From an uncultured Mycobacterium sp. (GTDB taxonomy: Bacteria > Actinomycetota > Actinomycetes > Mycobacteriales > Mycobacteriaceae), in the NCBI GenBank assembly GCA_900078375.1, contig FLQS01000067.1, positions 1-49,355 of the forward strand: DNA of 49,355 bases, read 5' to 3'. Both the position numbers and the translations under genes were made by a program. Positions 1 through 9,588 of the stretch are shown piece after piece (the stretch's first letter is position 1; each line of letters opens with the position of its first letter). The notes below the pieces were generated by a model that did no database searches, was not told the DNA's origin, and saw nothing but the letters and a program-made list of their open reading frames with translations.

Positions 1-135
1 CCCAACGACCAAACCGGCAACTGAGACTCAGGGTTGAGGAAACGTGAGACACGCAGTCATCGTCTACCTCCTGCGCGCTGCAGGCCCAGCTTCCCCAGCG
101 ATCACTGGTCCGAGTCGACATGAGGAGGTTCGGCC

Positions 136-903
136 ATGGTGACGATGAATACCTTCGCCAAGCCCGTGCGCGCGGTGGGGGATTTCTCCGCCATGGCAAT
201 CGAGACATTGATCCTGTTGGTCAAGCCGCCCTTCGCGTGGCGGGAATTTCTGCTGCAGTCGTGGTTCGTCGCACGGGTGTCACTGGTGCCGACCATCATG
301 CTGGCGATTCCATTTACGGTCCTTGCTGTGTTCGTCCTCAACATTCTGTTGGTCGAATTCGGTGCGGCGGATTTCTCCGGTACCGGAGCGGCACTTGGAG
401 CCGTCACCCAGATCGGTCCGTTGGTAACCGTTTTGGTGGTTGCGGGAGCCGGCGCCACGGCGATGTGCGCTGACCTCGGAGCGCGCACGATCCGCGAGGA
501 ACTCGACGCACTGCGGGTGCTGGGCATCAATCCGATCCAGGCGCTGGTGGTGCCCAGGGTGTTGGCCGCAACGTTCGTGGCCCTGTTGTTGAACTCTGTG
601 GTGGCCGTGGTCGGTGTCGTCGGTGGCTTCTTTTTCTCGGTGTTCTTCCAGCATGTGACGCCGGGTGCCTTCGTGGCCGGAATGACCTTGCTGACCGGGT
701 TGCCCGAGATTGTCATCTCACTGGTGAAGGCGGCGTTGTTCGGACTGGCGGCGGGCCTGATCGCTTGCTACAAGGGCATTTCCGTTGGCGGCGGTCCGGC
801 GGGCGTCGGCATTGCCGTCAACGAAACGGTGGTGTTCACCTTCATGGCCTTGTTCATCATCAACGTCATCGCCACGGCCGTCGGCGTCAAGGCGACGATG
901 TGA
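136..903 (+). CDS. yrbEA: YrbE-type (MlaE family) permease subunit A of an Mce transporter
   Basis: Integral membrane permease of 255 residues, one of the two MlaE-like subunits that form the inner-membrane channel of an Mce lipid importer. It shows several hydrophobic segments and the family signature EELDALRVLGINP (about residues 116-128), the loop thought to contact the ATPase (MceG/Mkl, normally encoded elsewhere; none in this window). The ATG at 136 is preceded by AGGAGG at 123-128 and an in-frame stop at 121, so the start is well set. The stop at 901-903 overlaps the GTG of the next gene. It is the first gene of an eight-gene yrbE-mce operon. Which of the numbered mce loci it belongs to cannot be decided from sequence alone. 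Confidence 0.95.
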   Translation: MVTMNTFAKPVRAVGDFSAMAIETLILLVKPPFAWREFLLQSWFVARVSLVPTIMLAIPFTVLAVFVLNILLVEFGAADFSGTGAALGAVTQIGPLVTVLVVAGAGATAMCADLGARTIREELDALRVLGINPIQALVVPRVLAATFVALLLNSVVAVVGVVGGFFFSVFFQHVTPGAFVAGMTLLTGLPEIVISLVKAALFGLAAGLIACYKGISVGGGPAGVGIAVNETVVFTFMALFIINVIATAVGVKATM

Positions 904-1757
904 GCGCCGGCGTTGTTGCGGGACAGCGGCTGCCGCGCCTGACTCGATTCGCCCGCAGCTTCGCCGACGGCTGGACCCGCATCGGCGAACAGACTTCCTT
1001 CTACGTCCGCACCATCGGCGCGGCGGGCGATGCTGTCACGTCTTACCGAACCGAGGTGCTACGGCTGATCGCCCAGATGAGCTTGGGCACTGGCGCGCTC
1101 GCCGTCGTCGGCGGAACGATCGTCATCGTCGGCTTCCTCACGCTGTCCGCGGGCGCGCTTATCGCCGTGCAGGGCTACAACCTGTTGGCGGGCGTGGGTG
1201 TCGAGGCGCTGACCGGATTCACATCGGCCTACCTCAATGTCCGCATCATCGGGCCGCTGACGACGGGTATCGGCTTATCGGCGACGTTGGGCGCCGGCGC
1301 CACAGCGCAATTGGGAGCAATGCGGATCTCTGAGGAGATCGATGCACTCGAAGTCATGGGCATCCGTTCGGTTGCTTACCTCGCTTCGACGCGGTTGGTG
1401 GCCGGCGTAGTTGTGGTCATCCCGTTGTATTGCGTGGCGGTCATCATGTCTTTCATCTCCGCTCGGTTCGGCACCACGGCCATCTACGGCCAATCCACCG
1501 GTGTCTACGACCACTACTTCATGACCTTCCTCAACCCGACCGATCTGCTGTGGTCATTCCTGCAAGCCACCGTGATGGCGGTCGCGGTCATGGCCATCCA
1601 CACCTACTACGGCTATACCGCCTCGGGCGGTCCCGCCGGTGTCGGGGAGGCCGTTGGGCGGGCGGTGCGCGCCTCCCTCGTCGTCGTTGTGTTCGTGACC
1701 CTGGTCATCTCACTGTCGGTGTACGGACAGTCCGGCAACTTCAATCTCTCCGGGTAG
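900..1757 (+). CDS. yrbEB: YrbE-type (MlaE family) permease subunit B of an Mce transporter
   Basis: Second MlaE-like permease subunit, 285 residues from the GTG at 900, which overlaps the stop of yrbEA (GTGA junction, translational coupling). The reading frame is open further upstream, but that part lies inside yrbEA and does not look like the family. The conserved loop EEIDALEVMGIRS is present, followed by hydrophobic helices and the C-terminal GGPAGVGEAVGRAVR segment, which parallels GGPAGVGIAVNETVV in yrbEA. It is expected to pair with YrbEA in the cytoplasmic membrane. Only 6 bases separate it from mceA. Confidence 0.95.
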   Translation: MSAGVVAGQRLPRLTRFARSFADGWTRIGEQTSFYVRTIGAAGDAVTSYRTEVLRLIAQMSLGTGALAVVGGTIVIVGFLTLSAGALIAVQGYNLLAGVGVEALTGFTSAYLNVRIIGPLTTGIGLSATLGAGATAQLGAMRISEEIDALEVMGIRSVAYLASTRLVAGVVVVIPLYCVAVIMSFISARFGTTAIYGQSTGVYDHYFMTFLNPTDLLWSFLQATVMAVAVMAIHTYYGYTASGGPAGVGEAVGRAVRASLVVVVFVTLVISLSVYGQSGNFNLSG

Positions 1758-1763
1758 CGCGCT

Positions 1764-3245
1764 GTGACTGACCGATCACACGGACGCATCCACCCCGCTT
1801 GGTGGACAGCGATATTGCTCGTCTTCCTGATGGCCGTGGTCGCAATGACGGCGGGGTTCTTCTCCGGAACTTTCCGTTCCTCGGTGCCGGTCACCGTCAC
1901 ATCCGATCGCTCCGGCTTGGTGATGGAGGTTGGCAGCAAGGTCAAGCTGCGCGGGCTGCAGGTGGGCCGGGTGGCCGGAATCGTCGGAGGGGACAACCCC
2001 GTCAGCCTGAAACTCGAGCTGAACCCCGATGATCTCAAATACATTCCGGCCAATATCGAAGCCCGCATTCGGGCGACCACCGTCTTCGGCGCGAAATACG
2101 TGGACCTCGTCTATCCGGACGACCCGGCTGCGCAGCGGCTCACGGCGGGCGCCGTCATCGAGAGCCAGAACGTCACCAACGAAGTCAACACGGTCTTCGA
2201 GAATCTCGTCAGCGTGCTGCACAAGGTCAATCCGGACAAACTCAACGGAATCCTGAGCGCGCTGGCCGAGGGCTTCCGTGGCCAGGGCTCCCGGATCGGC
2301 GACGCGATCACCGATGCCAACCAGGTGTTGCTGGTGGTCAATCCGAAAGCTGATGCCGTACGGGCAGATTGGCAGTCCCTGAAGGGATTCAGCGACACCT
2401 ATACCGGCGCCGCCCGCGACATCACCACCGCGCTCGACGCGGCGAGCACGGTCAGCACCGCGATCACCGACAACGCCCAAGCTCTGGATTCGTTGCTGCT
2501 CAGTGTGATCGGGTTCTCCAACAGCGGAATCAACGTGCTCGGTCCGACCAAAGACAACTTCGTTACCGCCGTCAAGGTGCTCGAGCCGACCACCAACCTG
2601 CTGCTCAAATACAACCCGATCGTCACCTGCACAATCCTGAGCGCCGAGTGGAATCAGGAGCACGGTGGCCGAGAAGGCTTGGGGGGCAACGGTCGCAGCG
2701 CTATTCTGGACGCGAACCTCGCGTGGGGCAACGACCCGTACGTCTTTCCCGACAACCTGCCCATCGTCGGCGCCAAGGGCGGCCCGGGCGGCAAACCGAG
2801 CTGCGGCTCGATGCCCGACCCAACCAAGTTGTACCCCATCCGCCAGTTGGTCATGAACACCGGTTGGGGAACGGGCAACGACGTCCGGGTCAACCCCGGC
2901 ATCGGATTCCCCGGCTGGGTCGACTTCTTCCCGGTCACGCGTGGCGTTCCCAAACCGCCGAGCATGCGCTACCAGGGTGGCCCGGCACCAGGCCCGATTC
3001 CCTATCCGGGTGCACCGCCGTGGGGAGCTCCGCTCTACGCACCTGACGGAACTCCGCTGTTTCCAGGTCTTCCGGCGGCGCCCCCGCCCGGTGCGCCTCG
3101 GGACCCCGGTGCGACTCCGGGCTCGGAACCGTTCGTGACGCCGTATCCGGCCCAGGTGCAGCCGACACCGCTGCCCACCCCGTCGCCGCCGCCACCAGTG
3201 CCGCCACCAGTGCCGGCCGACAGCACAAGCCAGGAAGGTCGGTGA
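1764..3245 (+). CDS. mceA: Mce family protein A (MlaD-domain substrate-binding subunit)
   Basis: 493-residue MceA-type protein. It has an N-terminal signal anchor (about residues 12-32), then an MlaD/MCE beta domain (about 37-115, with VGSKVKLRGLQVGRV and a FGAKYVDL segment), then a long helical region (about 130-270) thought to build the periplasmic lipid tunnel, and a proline-rich tail (from about residue 390). The start is a GTG at 1764, 6 bases after yrbEB. MceA-F subunits are known to form a hexameric tunnel carrying lipids from the outer layers to the YrbE permease. The cysteine-containing region about residues 290-350 (IVTCTILS, PSCGSMPD) is typical of mycobacterial MceA C-terminal parts. 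Confidence 0.93.
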   Translation: MTDRSHGRIHPAWWTAILLVFLMAVVAMTAGFFSGTFRSSVPVTVTSDRSGLVMEVGSKVKLRGLQVGRVAGIVGGDNPVSLKLELNPDDLKYIPANIEARIRATTVFGAKYVDLVYPDDPAAQRLTAGAVIESQNVTNEVNTVFENLVSVLHKVNPDKLNGILSALAEGFRGQGSRIGDAITDANQVLLVVNPKADAVRADWQSLKGFSDTYTGAARDITTALDAASTVSTAITDNAQALDSLLLSVIGFSNSGINVLGPTKDNFVTAVKVLEPTTNLLLKYNPIVTCTILSAEWNQEHGGREGLGGNGRSAILDANLAWGNDPYVFPDNLPIVGAKGGPGGKPSCGSMPDPTKLYPIRQLVMNTGWGTGNDVRVNPGIGFPGWVDFFPVTRGVPKPPSMRYQGGPAPGPIPYPGAPPWGAPLYAPDGTPLFPGLPAAPPPGAPRDPGATPGSEPFVTPYPAQVQPTPLPTPSPPPPVPPPVPADSTSQEGR

Positions 3246-3249
3246 GCAC

Positions 3250-4278
3250 GTGAGGGATAACCTGGCAGCCGCTGTGTGGCGGCTCGGCGTCTTCGTGCTG
3301 GTGTGCCTGCTGGGGCTGGGCGCCCTCGTCGCCGTATTCGGACAGCTCCGGTTCGAGCGGGAGCAGACCTTTCGGGCGCTCTTCGCCACCGTCTCAGGAC
3401 TGGAGGCCGGCAATTTCGTCCGCATCGCGGGAGTCGAAGTCGGAAAAGTCAAGGCACTCACACTCCAACCCGACACCACAGTCCTGGTGGAATTCGCCGC
3501 GGACCCTTCCGTGGTGCTCACCAAGGGCAGCCGGGCGGTGATCCGGTATGACAACCTCATCGGCGGGAGATTCCTGGCGCTCGAAGAAGGCGCCGGGCCA
3601 ACGAACAAACTCAATCCCGGCGACACGATTGCGCTGTCGAACACCTCGCCCGCGCTGGACCTCGACGCGCTGATCGGCGGCTTCCGCCCCCTGTTTCAAG
3701 CCCTCAACCCCGACCAGGTGAATGCGTTGTCAGGCCAACTCATTCAGGCTTTTCAAGGTCAGGGTGCCACCATCGGTTCCGTCCTGACCAGAACCGCGGA
3801 AGTCACCAGCACCTTGGCTGATCGCGACCAGCTGATCGGTCAGGTGATCGCCAACCTCAACGTCGTCCTCGGTTCACTCGGCGGGCAGAGCACGCAATTC
3901 GGCAAAGCTGTCGACTCGCTGTCTCAACTGGTGCACGGACTCGCCGAGCGCAAACAGGACATCAGCAATTCGATCGCCTACTCGGATGCCGCGGCAGGTT
4001 CGCTCGCGTCGTTACTGGGTGCGGCCCGGCCGCCGCTGAAAAACGTTGTCGGCCAAACAGACCGGGTTTCGACGCTGGTCGTCAAGGACTACGAATACAT
4101 GGATACGTTGCTTGGCCGACTTCCCGAAGACTATGCCGCTCTGTCTCGGCTCGGCCTCTACGGCGACTATTTCGCGTTCTACCTCTGCGATCTCGTGTTG
4201 AAAGTCAACGGCAAGGGTGGCCAACCGGTCTACATCAAGATGGCCGGACAGGATACGGGCAGGTGCGCGAAGAAATGA
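3250..4278 (+). CDS. mceB: Mce family protein B
   Basis: 342-residue MceB-type subunit with an N-terminal membrane anchor (about residues 10-32), an MCE domain with the motif VRIAGVEVGKVKAL and NLIGGRFLAL (about 38-120), and the helical MceA-F region behind it. It lacks the proline-rich tail seen in MceA, C and D and ends with a short basic stretch containing two cysteines, as in typical MceB proteins. It starts with a GTG at 3250, 4 bases after the mceA stop, and overlaps the start of mceC. It acts as one of the six tunnel subunits of the Mce importer. Confidence 0.93.
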   Translation: MRDNLAAAVWRLGVFVLVCLLGLGALVAVFGQLRFEREQTFRALFATVSGLEAGNFVRIAGVEVGKVKALTLQPDTTVLVEFAADPSVVLTKGSRAVIRYDNLIGGRFLALEEGAGPTNKLNPGDTIALSNTSPALDLDALIGGFRPLFQALNPDQVNALSGQLIQAFQGQGATIGSVLTRTAEVTSTLADRDQLIGQVIANLNVVLGSLGGQSTQFGKAVDSLSQLVHGLAERKQDISNSIAYSDAAAGSLASLLGAARPPLKNVVGQTDRVSTLVVKDYEYMDTLLGRLPEDYAALSRLGLYGDYFAFYLCDLVLKVNGKGGQPVYIKMAGQDTGRCAKK

Positions 4279-5606
4279 AGGTCCTGGCCGAGCGCAACAG
4301 ATTTGCATTGGGAGCCGTCGCTATCGTGGCCACGGCGGCCGCGGTACTGGGTGTCCTCAACTACGAGAAGCTCCCGTTCTTCTCGGCCGGTCGCGACTAC
4401 TCGGCCCACTTCGCACAGGCCGGTGGGCTGGCTTCCGGGGCGGCCGTGCAAATCTCCGGTATGCGGGTGGGGCAGGTGTCCAGCGTCTCTCTCGATGGCC
4501 CACATGTATTGGTGCGATTCAGCGTGGACAAGGGAGTACGGCTCGGTGACGGCACGGAGGCGGCCATCAAGACGAAGACCGTGCTCGGTTCGAAGATCCT
4601 CGAAGTCATGCCGCGAGGAGACGGCCAACTGTCGGCACCAATCCCCGAGGACCGCACCCATTCGCCTTACCAACTCTCCGACGCGCTGGGCGATCTCACC
4701 GCGACGATCAGCGGCCTCAACACCGATCAGTTGTCGGATTCGCTTGCCACACTGGCCGAGACGTTCTCCGATACGCCGCCCGAGCTGCGGGTGGCGGTCC
4801 AGGGTGTGGCGCGGTTCTCCGAGATCCTCAACCAGCGGGACTCGCAGCTGCGAGATCTTCTCGCCAATGCCAAAAAGGCGGCGTCGGTGCTCAGTGAGCG
4901 TAGCGACCAGATCGTGCGGCTGATCTCCGATACGAATGCGCTGCTGGTATCGCTGCGGCGCGAAAGTGCCGCGCTGGATCAGATCTCGAGCAACATCTCC
5001 GCGGTCAGCCAACAGCTGAAAGGCTTCATCGCAGAGAACCGTCAGACGTTCAGGCCGGCGCTGGAGAAACTCAATGGCGTCTTGACCGTCGTGGACAAGC
5101 ACAAGGAAGACCTGCAGAAGTCGGTCAAGTTGCTCAACCAATACGCGATGTCGCTGGGGGAGTCGGTCGGTTCAGGGCCCTTCTTCAAGGCGTATCTCGC
5201 CAATCTGCTTCCGGGCCAATTCCTGCAGCCGTTCATCGACGCGGCATTTTCCGACCTCGGCCTCGATCCGAACACGCTGTTGCCCTCGCAACTGTCCGAT
5301 CCCGAGGTCGGTCAGCGCGCGACACCGCCGTTGCCGCTGCCGTTCCCGCGCACCGGCCAGGCCGGCGACCCCCGGCTGACGATCCCCGATGCCATCACCG
5401 GCAAGCCAGGCGATCAAGGGTGCGGTCCACCCGGGCTGCCGCTGCCCGGCCCCACCGGCTGTTACCCGTATCGAGATCCGGGCCCGGCGCCCGCACCAGG
5501 AGGTCCGCCGCCGGGCCCCCCGGCGATCGTTCTGCCGCCGCCTCCGCCCGCGGCACCGGTCTATGAAACAGCTCCGGGAGAGCCGGCGCAGGGTGGACAG
5601 CGATGA
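4263..5606 (+). CDS. mceC: Mce family protein C
   Basis: MceC-type tunnel subunit, up to 447 residues. It has an N-terminal anchor, an MCE domain (VQISGMRVGQVSSV; TKTVLGSKILEV), a helical region and a proline/glycine-rich C-terminal tail from about residue 350. Two starts are possible: GTG at 4263, or ATG at 4275, which forms an ATGA overlap with the mceB stop (4276-4278). The second is the junction type used elsewhere in this operon, so the first four residues may not be translated. The stop overlaps the ATG of mceD. Confidence 0.92.
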   Translation: MREEMKVLAERNRFALGAVAIVATAAAVLGVLNYEKLPFFSAGRDYSAHFAQAGGLASGAAVQISGMRVGQVSSVSLDGPHVLVRFSVDKGVRLGDGTEAAIKTKTVLGSKILEVMPRGDGQLSAPIPEDRTHSPYQLSDALGDLTATISGLNTDQLSDSLATLAETFSDTPPELRVAVQGVARFSEILNQRDSQLRDLLANAKKAASVLSERSDQIVRLISDTNALLVSLRRESAALDQISSNISAVSQQLKGFIAENRQTFRPALEKLNGVLTVVDKHKEDLQKSVKLLNQYAMSLGESVGSGPFFKAYLANLLPGQFLQPFIDAAFSDLGLDPNTLLPSQLSDPEVGQRATPPLPLPFPRTGQAGDPRLTIPDAITGKPGDQGCGPPGLPLPGPTGCYPYRDPGPAPAPGGPPPGPPAIVLPPPPPAAPVYETAPGEPAQGGQR

Positions 5607-6904
5607 ACAAGCCGTACTTGCGAATAAGTCTCGTCGTGACACTCGTGTTGCTATTGGTAGGCGGCGGCATCGTCGTGGTGCGAGCGAATGAGTCGATCAG
5701 CCGGACCAACATCACCGCGTACTTCGCCAACACCAATGGTCTGTTCGTCGGTGACGAGGTTCGCCTCCTCGGTGTTCCAGTCGGCAAGATCGACTCCATC
5801 GAACCGCAGCCGCAGCGTGTCAAGGTCCAGTTCTGGGTCGACCGCAAGTACCCGGTCCCGGCGGACGCCAAAGCTGTTGTCCTGTCCCCGTCGCTGGTGA
5901 CATCCCGGGCCATCGAGCTCACCCCCGTCTACACGACCGGCCCGAAGATGCCGGACAATGCGGTGATCCCACAGGATCGCACCGCGGTGCCCGTCGAATG
6001 GGACAACTTCCGGCAGCAAATGGAGCGATTGACCGCTGCGTTGCAGCCGACCAGCTCCGGCGGGGTGAGCACCCTTGGTGCCTTCATCGACACCGCGGCC
6101 GACAACCTGCGCGGTCAGGGGAGCAACATCCGAGACGCCATTATCAGGCTCTCGCAAGCTTTTTCGGCCCTCGGTGACCACTCAGACGATCTGTTCTCCA
6201 CGATAAGGGACCTCTCGATCGTGGTGTCGGCACTACAGGACAGCACCGACGTGATGCGGGCACTCAACCAGAACCTGGCCGGGGTGACCGGATTGCTCAC
6301 CAACAGTCGCGGCGAGGTGGGTCTGGCGGTATCCGACATCAACGACGTCGTCGGCGATGTGTCGAGCTTCGTCGCCGACAGCCGCGACACCGTCGGCACC
6401 ACCTCGGACAAGCTCGCGTCGATCACCACAGCGCTCCAGCAGAGCCGCGATGACCTCGAGCAGACTCTGCACATCGCGCCCACCGAATTCGACAACTACG
6501 TCAACATTTTCGAACCCGCACAGCAGGCCATCACCGGCGCGTTCGTCGCCACCAACTTCGCCAACCCGGTGTCATTTCTGTGCGGTGCGTTGCAGGCCGC
6601 CTCGCGGCTGAGCGCCGAACAGTCGGCGAAACTCTGCGTGCAATACCTGGCCCCGATCATGAAGAACCGCCAGTTCAACTTTCCACCGATAGGCGGAAAC
6701 CCGATCGTCGGGGCCCAGGCACGACCCAACGAGATCACCTACAGCGAGGATTGGCTACGACCGGATTACGTCCCCCCGGGTGCCCCGGCTGCGGCACCGC
6801 CGCCGCCGTCGACCGGCACCGCACCGCTTCCCGCTGAAGCACAGCCGACCGACCCGGCCGCCGGGTTGACGGGGCTCATGGTCCCGGCAGGAGGCGGCTC
6901 ATGA
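5603..6904 (+). CDS. mceD: Mce family protein D
   Basis: 433-residue MceD-type subunit with an N-terminal hydrophobic anchor (about residues 7-27), an MCE domain with GDEVRLLGVPVGKIDSIEP (about 48-68) and PSLVTSRAIELTP, then the long helical tunnel region and a short Pro/Ala-rich tail. ATG at 5603 overlaps the mceC stop (ATGA), and its own stop overlaps the mceE ATG in the same way. The family role is transport of hydrophobic molecules across the periplasm; the substrate cannot be read from sequence. Confidence 0.93.
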   Translation: MNKPYLRISLVVTLVLLLVGGGIVVVRANESISRTNITAYFANTNGLFVGDEVRLLGVPVGKIDSIEPQPQRVKVQFWVDRKYPVPADAKAVVLSPSLVTSRAIELTPVYTTGPKMPDNAVIPQDRTAVPVEWDNFRQQMERLTAALQPTSSGGVSTLGAFIDTAADNLRGQGSNIRDAIIRLSQAFSALGDHSDDLFSTIRDLSIVVSALQDSTDVMRALNQNLAGVTGLLTNSRGEVGLAVSDINDVVGDVSSFVADSRDTVGTTSDKLASITTALQQSRDDLEQTLHIAPTEFDNYVNIFEPAQQAITGAFVATNFANPVSFLCGALQAASRLSAEQSAKLCVQYLAPIMKNRQFNFPPIGGNPIVGAQARPNEITYSEDWLRPDYVPPGAPAAAPPPPSTGTAPLPAEAQPTDPAAGLTGLMVPAGGGS

Positions 6905-8025
6905 GCCGCCGCGGCGTGGTCGCGCTGGTCGCTGTCGTGTTCCTGCTGGCCACCGGGTGCGGATGGCGCGGCGCCAATTCCATGCCGCTGCCGGGCACGG
7001 CCGGCAGCGGTAACGGGGCCTACACGATCCAGGCTGAGCTTCCCGATGTGACCAACATTCAACAGAATTCGCGGGTCCGAGTCGGGGATGTGACGGTGGG
7101 CAACGTCACGAAGATCGAGCGACAGGGTTGGCACGCGCTGATCACCATGACCATCGACGGAGACGTTCGACTACCGGCCAATACCACTGCCACCGTCGGG
7201 CAGACCAGCCTGCTCGGCTCGCTGCACATCGAGTTGGCGCCGCCGGTCGGTGTTGCACCGGAAGGGCAATTGCACGGGGGCTCGCTCATCGCGCTGCAGT
7301 CCGGAGCCAGTTACCCCACCACCGAACAGGCGCTGGCGGCGGTGTCGATGGTCCTCAACGGCGGGGGCATCGGTCAGCTGCAAGACATCACCAAGGCACT
7401 CAGCACCGCCTTCGGCGGACGCGAGGATGAGTTGCGCAGCCTGATCGAGCAGATCAACGTCTTCATCGGGCACGTGCGAGATCAAACGGGCGACATCATC
7501 GCCGCGACTGACAGCCTCAACAAGGTGGTAGGCCAGATCGCCGATCAACGGCCGGTGGTGGACAAGGCACTGAAAACCATCCCCGACGCACTGGCGGTAT
7601 TGAGTGATCAGCGGCAGACCTTGGTCGAGGCCTTCGACAAGCTTGGCAAGTTCAGCGCGCTGACGGCCGACACAGTCAACAAGACCAAAGACCAACTGGT
7701 CACTGAACTCAAAGACGTTGGGCCGGTTCTGGAATCGCTGGCCAACGCGGGCCCGGCCTTGACCCGGTCGCTGGACGGAATTGCGGTCTATCCGTGGTCT
7801 GAGCCAAATATCCTGAAGTGGGTTCGCGGCGACTACGCAAACCTGACAGCCATTTTCGACCTCACCCTCAGTCGGATCGATGCCGGCTTCTTCACCGGCA
7901 CCCGCTGGGAAGGTGATCTGACTCTGCTGGAATTGCAATGGGGTCGCACCATCGGACAGCAGCCCAGTCCCTACACGGCCGGCAACCCGCTCACGGTTCC
8001 CTACATCGCGGATCAGGGGCGCTGA
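6901..8025 (+). CDS. mceE: Mce family lipoprotein E
   Basis: 374-residue MceE (LprN-type) lipoprotein. The signal peptide ends in the lipobox LLATGC, with the acylated Cys at residue 20, so this subunit is anchored by lipid rather than by a membrane helix, as is usual for MceE. The MCE domain follows (about residues 40-120, SRVRVGDVTVGNVTKIE and QTSLLGSLHIEL), then the helical region. The ATG at 6901 overlaps the mceD stop. mceF begins 3 bases after its stop. Confidence 0.94.
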   Translation: MSRRGVVALVAVVFLLATGCGWRGANSMPLPGTAGSGNGAYTIQAELPDVTNIQQNSRVRVGDVTVGNVTKIERQGWHALITMTIDGDVRLPANTTATVGQTSLLGSLHIELAPPVGVAPEGQLHGGSLIALQSGASYPTTEQALAAVSMVLNGGGIGQLQDITKALSTAFGGREDELRSLIEQINVFIGHVRDQTGDIIAATDSLNKVVGQIADQRPVVDKALKTIPDALAVLSDQRQTLVEAFDKLGKFSALTADTVNKTKDQLVTELKDVGPVLESLANAGPALTRSLDGIAVYPWSEPNILKWVRGDYANLTAIFDLTLSRIDAGFFTGTRWEGDLTLLELQWGRTIGQQPSPYTAGNPLTVPYIADQGR

Positions 8026-8028
8026 CAT

Positions 8029-9468
8029 ATGAACCTGACCAAACGAATTCGACTGCAACTGATCCTCTTCGCGGTCGTATCGCTTGTCGCGTTGGCGGTG
8101 ATGGGCTTTTCTTACATGAAGCTGCCCAACCTGTTGTTCGGCATCGGCCACTACACCGTGACCGTCGAACTTCCAGAAACCGGCGGGCTCTACACGAGCG
8201 CGAACGTGACCTACCGGGGCGTCGAGGTCGGTCGGGTCAAGGACGTCCAGCTCACCGACAACGGCGTGTCGGCGGTCCTGTCCTTGCGCTCCGATGTGAC
8301 CATTCCGCGTGATCTCAACGCCGAGGTGCACAGCCAATCGGCGGTTGGTGAGCAATACGTCGCGCTGTTGCCGCGCAGCGACAATGCACCACCATTGCGC
8401 AACGGCGATGTCATCGCCCGCGCGAACAGCTCGGTGCCGCCGGATATCAACGTACTGCTCAACCAGACCAACACCGGTTTGGAAGCGATCCCGCAGGGCA
8501 ACCTCAAGACCGTTATCGACGAGGGGTACACCGCTGTCGGCGGACTCGGCCCAGACCTATCAAGGTTCATCAAGGGTTCCACCGCCCTGGCCATCGACGC
8601 GCGCAAGAACATCGACGCCATCACCACACTGATCGACGGGACCAAACCGGTCTTGGACACCCAGACCGACACCTCGGACTCGGTGCACGCCTGGGCCTCC
8701 CATCTGGCCGATCTCACCGGGCAGCTCAAGGCCAACGATGCCGCCGTCCGGGGTGTCCTCCAAAAGGGCGGCGACGCCGCCGAACAAGGTCGACAGCTGT
8801 TGGATCGTTTGCAGCCGACCCTGCCGATCATCATGGCCAACCTGGCCAGCCTCGGAAACCTCGCGCTGACCTACAACCCGGCGATCGAACAGCTGCTGGT
8901 GTTGTTCCCGCAAGCGACGATGTGGAATTCGGCCACCGCGGTTCCCAACCTCAACACCAAACAGGCATACAAAGGCATCTGGTCGAGCTTCAACCTCAAC
9001 CTGAACCTGCCGCCGCCATGCACCACCGGATACCTGCCGGCCTCCCAGATCCGCGCGCCGGCTCTTCAGGACCGTCCACCTCGGCCGACGGGGGACCTGT
9101 ATTGCCGGGTGCCGCAGGACTCGCCGTTCAACGTGCGCGGTGTCCGCAATACGCCCTGCATGACCAAGCCGGGTAAACGCGCACCGACGGCCAAGATGTG
9201 CAACAGCGATGAGGAGTACCGACCGATCAACGACGGGTACAACTGGAAGGGCGACCCCAACGCGACATTGAGTGGCCAAGATATCCCGCAATATGCGCCA
9301 GGTACGGCGCCGGCCGCACCGCCGCCGATCGCGGCCGCCCCGTACGATCCTGCGACAGGCACCTATGTCGGGCCGGACGGGCATGTCTACACCCAATCCG
9401 ACCTGGCCCAGAGCACACCGAAGAATCAGACGTGGCAGAGCATGCTGCTTCCGCCGGGGGCCTCATGA
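8029..9468 (+). CDS. mceF: Mce family protein F
   Basis: 479-residue MceF-type subunit, last of the six MCE proteins. It has an N-terminal anchor (about residues 9-30), an MCE domain (TYRGVEVGRVKDVQL; SQSAVGEQYVAL), a helical segment (to about 290), and a C-terminal extension with several cysteines (about 330-400) followed by an Ala/Pro-rich tail. It starts at ATG 8029, 3 bases after mceE. Its stop overlaps a tiny open frame at 9465. The mce-associated membrane proteins (mas/mam) that often follow mceF are not present here. Confidence 0.93.
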   Translation: MNLTKRIRLQLILFAVVSLVALAVMGFSYMKLPNLLFGIGHYTVTVELPETGGLYTSANVTYRGVEVGRVKDVQLTDNGVSAVLSLRSDVTIPRDLNAEVHSQSAVGEQYVALLPRSDNAPPLRNGDVIARANSSVPPDINVLLNQTNTGLEAIPQGNLKTVIDEGYTAVGGLGPDLSRFIKGSTALAIDARKNIDAITTLIDGTKPVLDTQTDTSDSVHAWASHLADLTGQLKANDAAVRGVLQKGGDAAEQGRQLLDRLQPTLPIIMANLASLGNLALTYNPAIEQLLVLFPQATMWNSATAVPNLNTKQAYKGIWSSFNLNLNLPPPCTTGYLPASQIRAPALQDRPPRPTGDLYCRVPQDSPFNVRGVRNTPCMTKPGKRAPTAKMCNSDEEYRPINDGYNWKGDPNATLSGQDIPQYAPGTAPAAPPPIAAAPYDPATGTYVGPDGHVYTQSDLAQSTPKNQTWQSMLLPPGAS

Positions 9469-9551
9469 GTAACGCGATCTTCCACGAAATACCCTGGGAG
9501 TACTGGTGGTTTCGGTGCTCGCCGCGGCGCCTATCGGCCGGACTGCGATAG
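9465..9551 (+). CDS. Possible 28-residue small protein coupled to mceF
   Basis: The ATG at 9465 overlaps the mceF stop in the same ATGA arrangement that joins the real mce genes. It opens a 28-codon frame rich in aromatic residues (EIPWEYWWF) and ending in a basic stretch. No family is recognised. It may be a real small protein, or the remnant of a larger mce-associated gene. The only support is the coupled start and the unusual composition, so confidence is low. Confidence 0.25.
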   Translation: MSNAIFHEIPWEYWWFRCSPRRLSAGLR

Positions 9552-9588
9552 CAGTGAAGGAATTCCCAAGCAAGGGAGAACAACTCAT

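Noticed and set aside
21..31. Palindrome CTGAGACTCAG upstream of yrbEA
   Set aside because: Only 11 bases, no second copy seen, and far from the start; likely chance.
3000..3225. Tandem-repeat-like sequence in the 3' part of mceA
   Set aside because: It is the codon pattern of a proline-rich protein tail, not a DNA repeat element; similar tails occur in mceC and mceD.
1776..3644. Long open frame on the minus strand opposite mceA/mceB (622 codons)
   Set aside because: It is a GC-rich shadow of mceA and mceB: low-complexity Arg/His/Asp-rich translation, no recognised domain, and a clear gene on the other strand.
136..9468. Assignment as the mce4 cholesterol transporter
   Set aside because: None of the genes that flank mce4 (kshA, hsaC/D and similar sterol genes) are seen; subunit sequences alone do not allow the locus number to be named.
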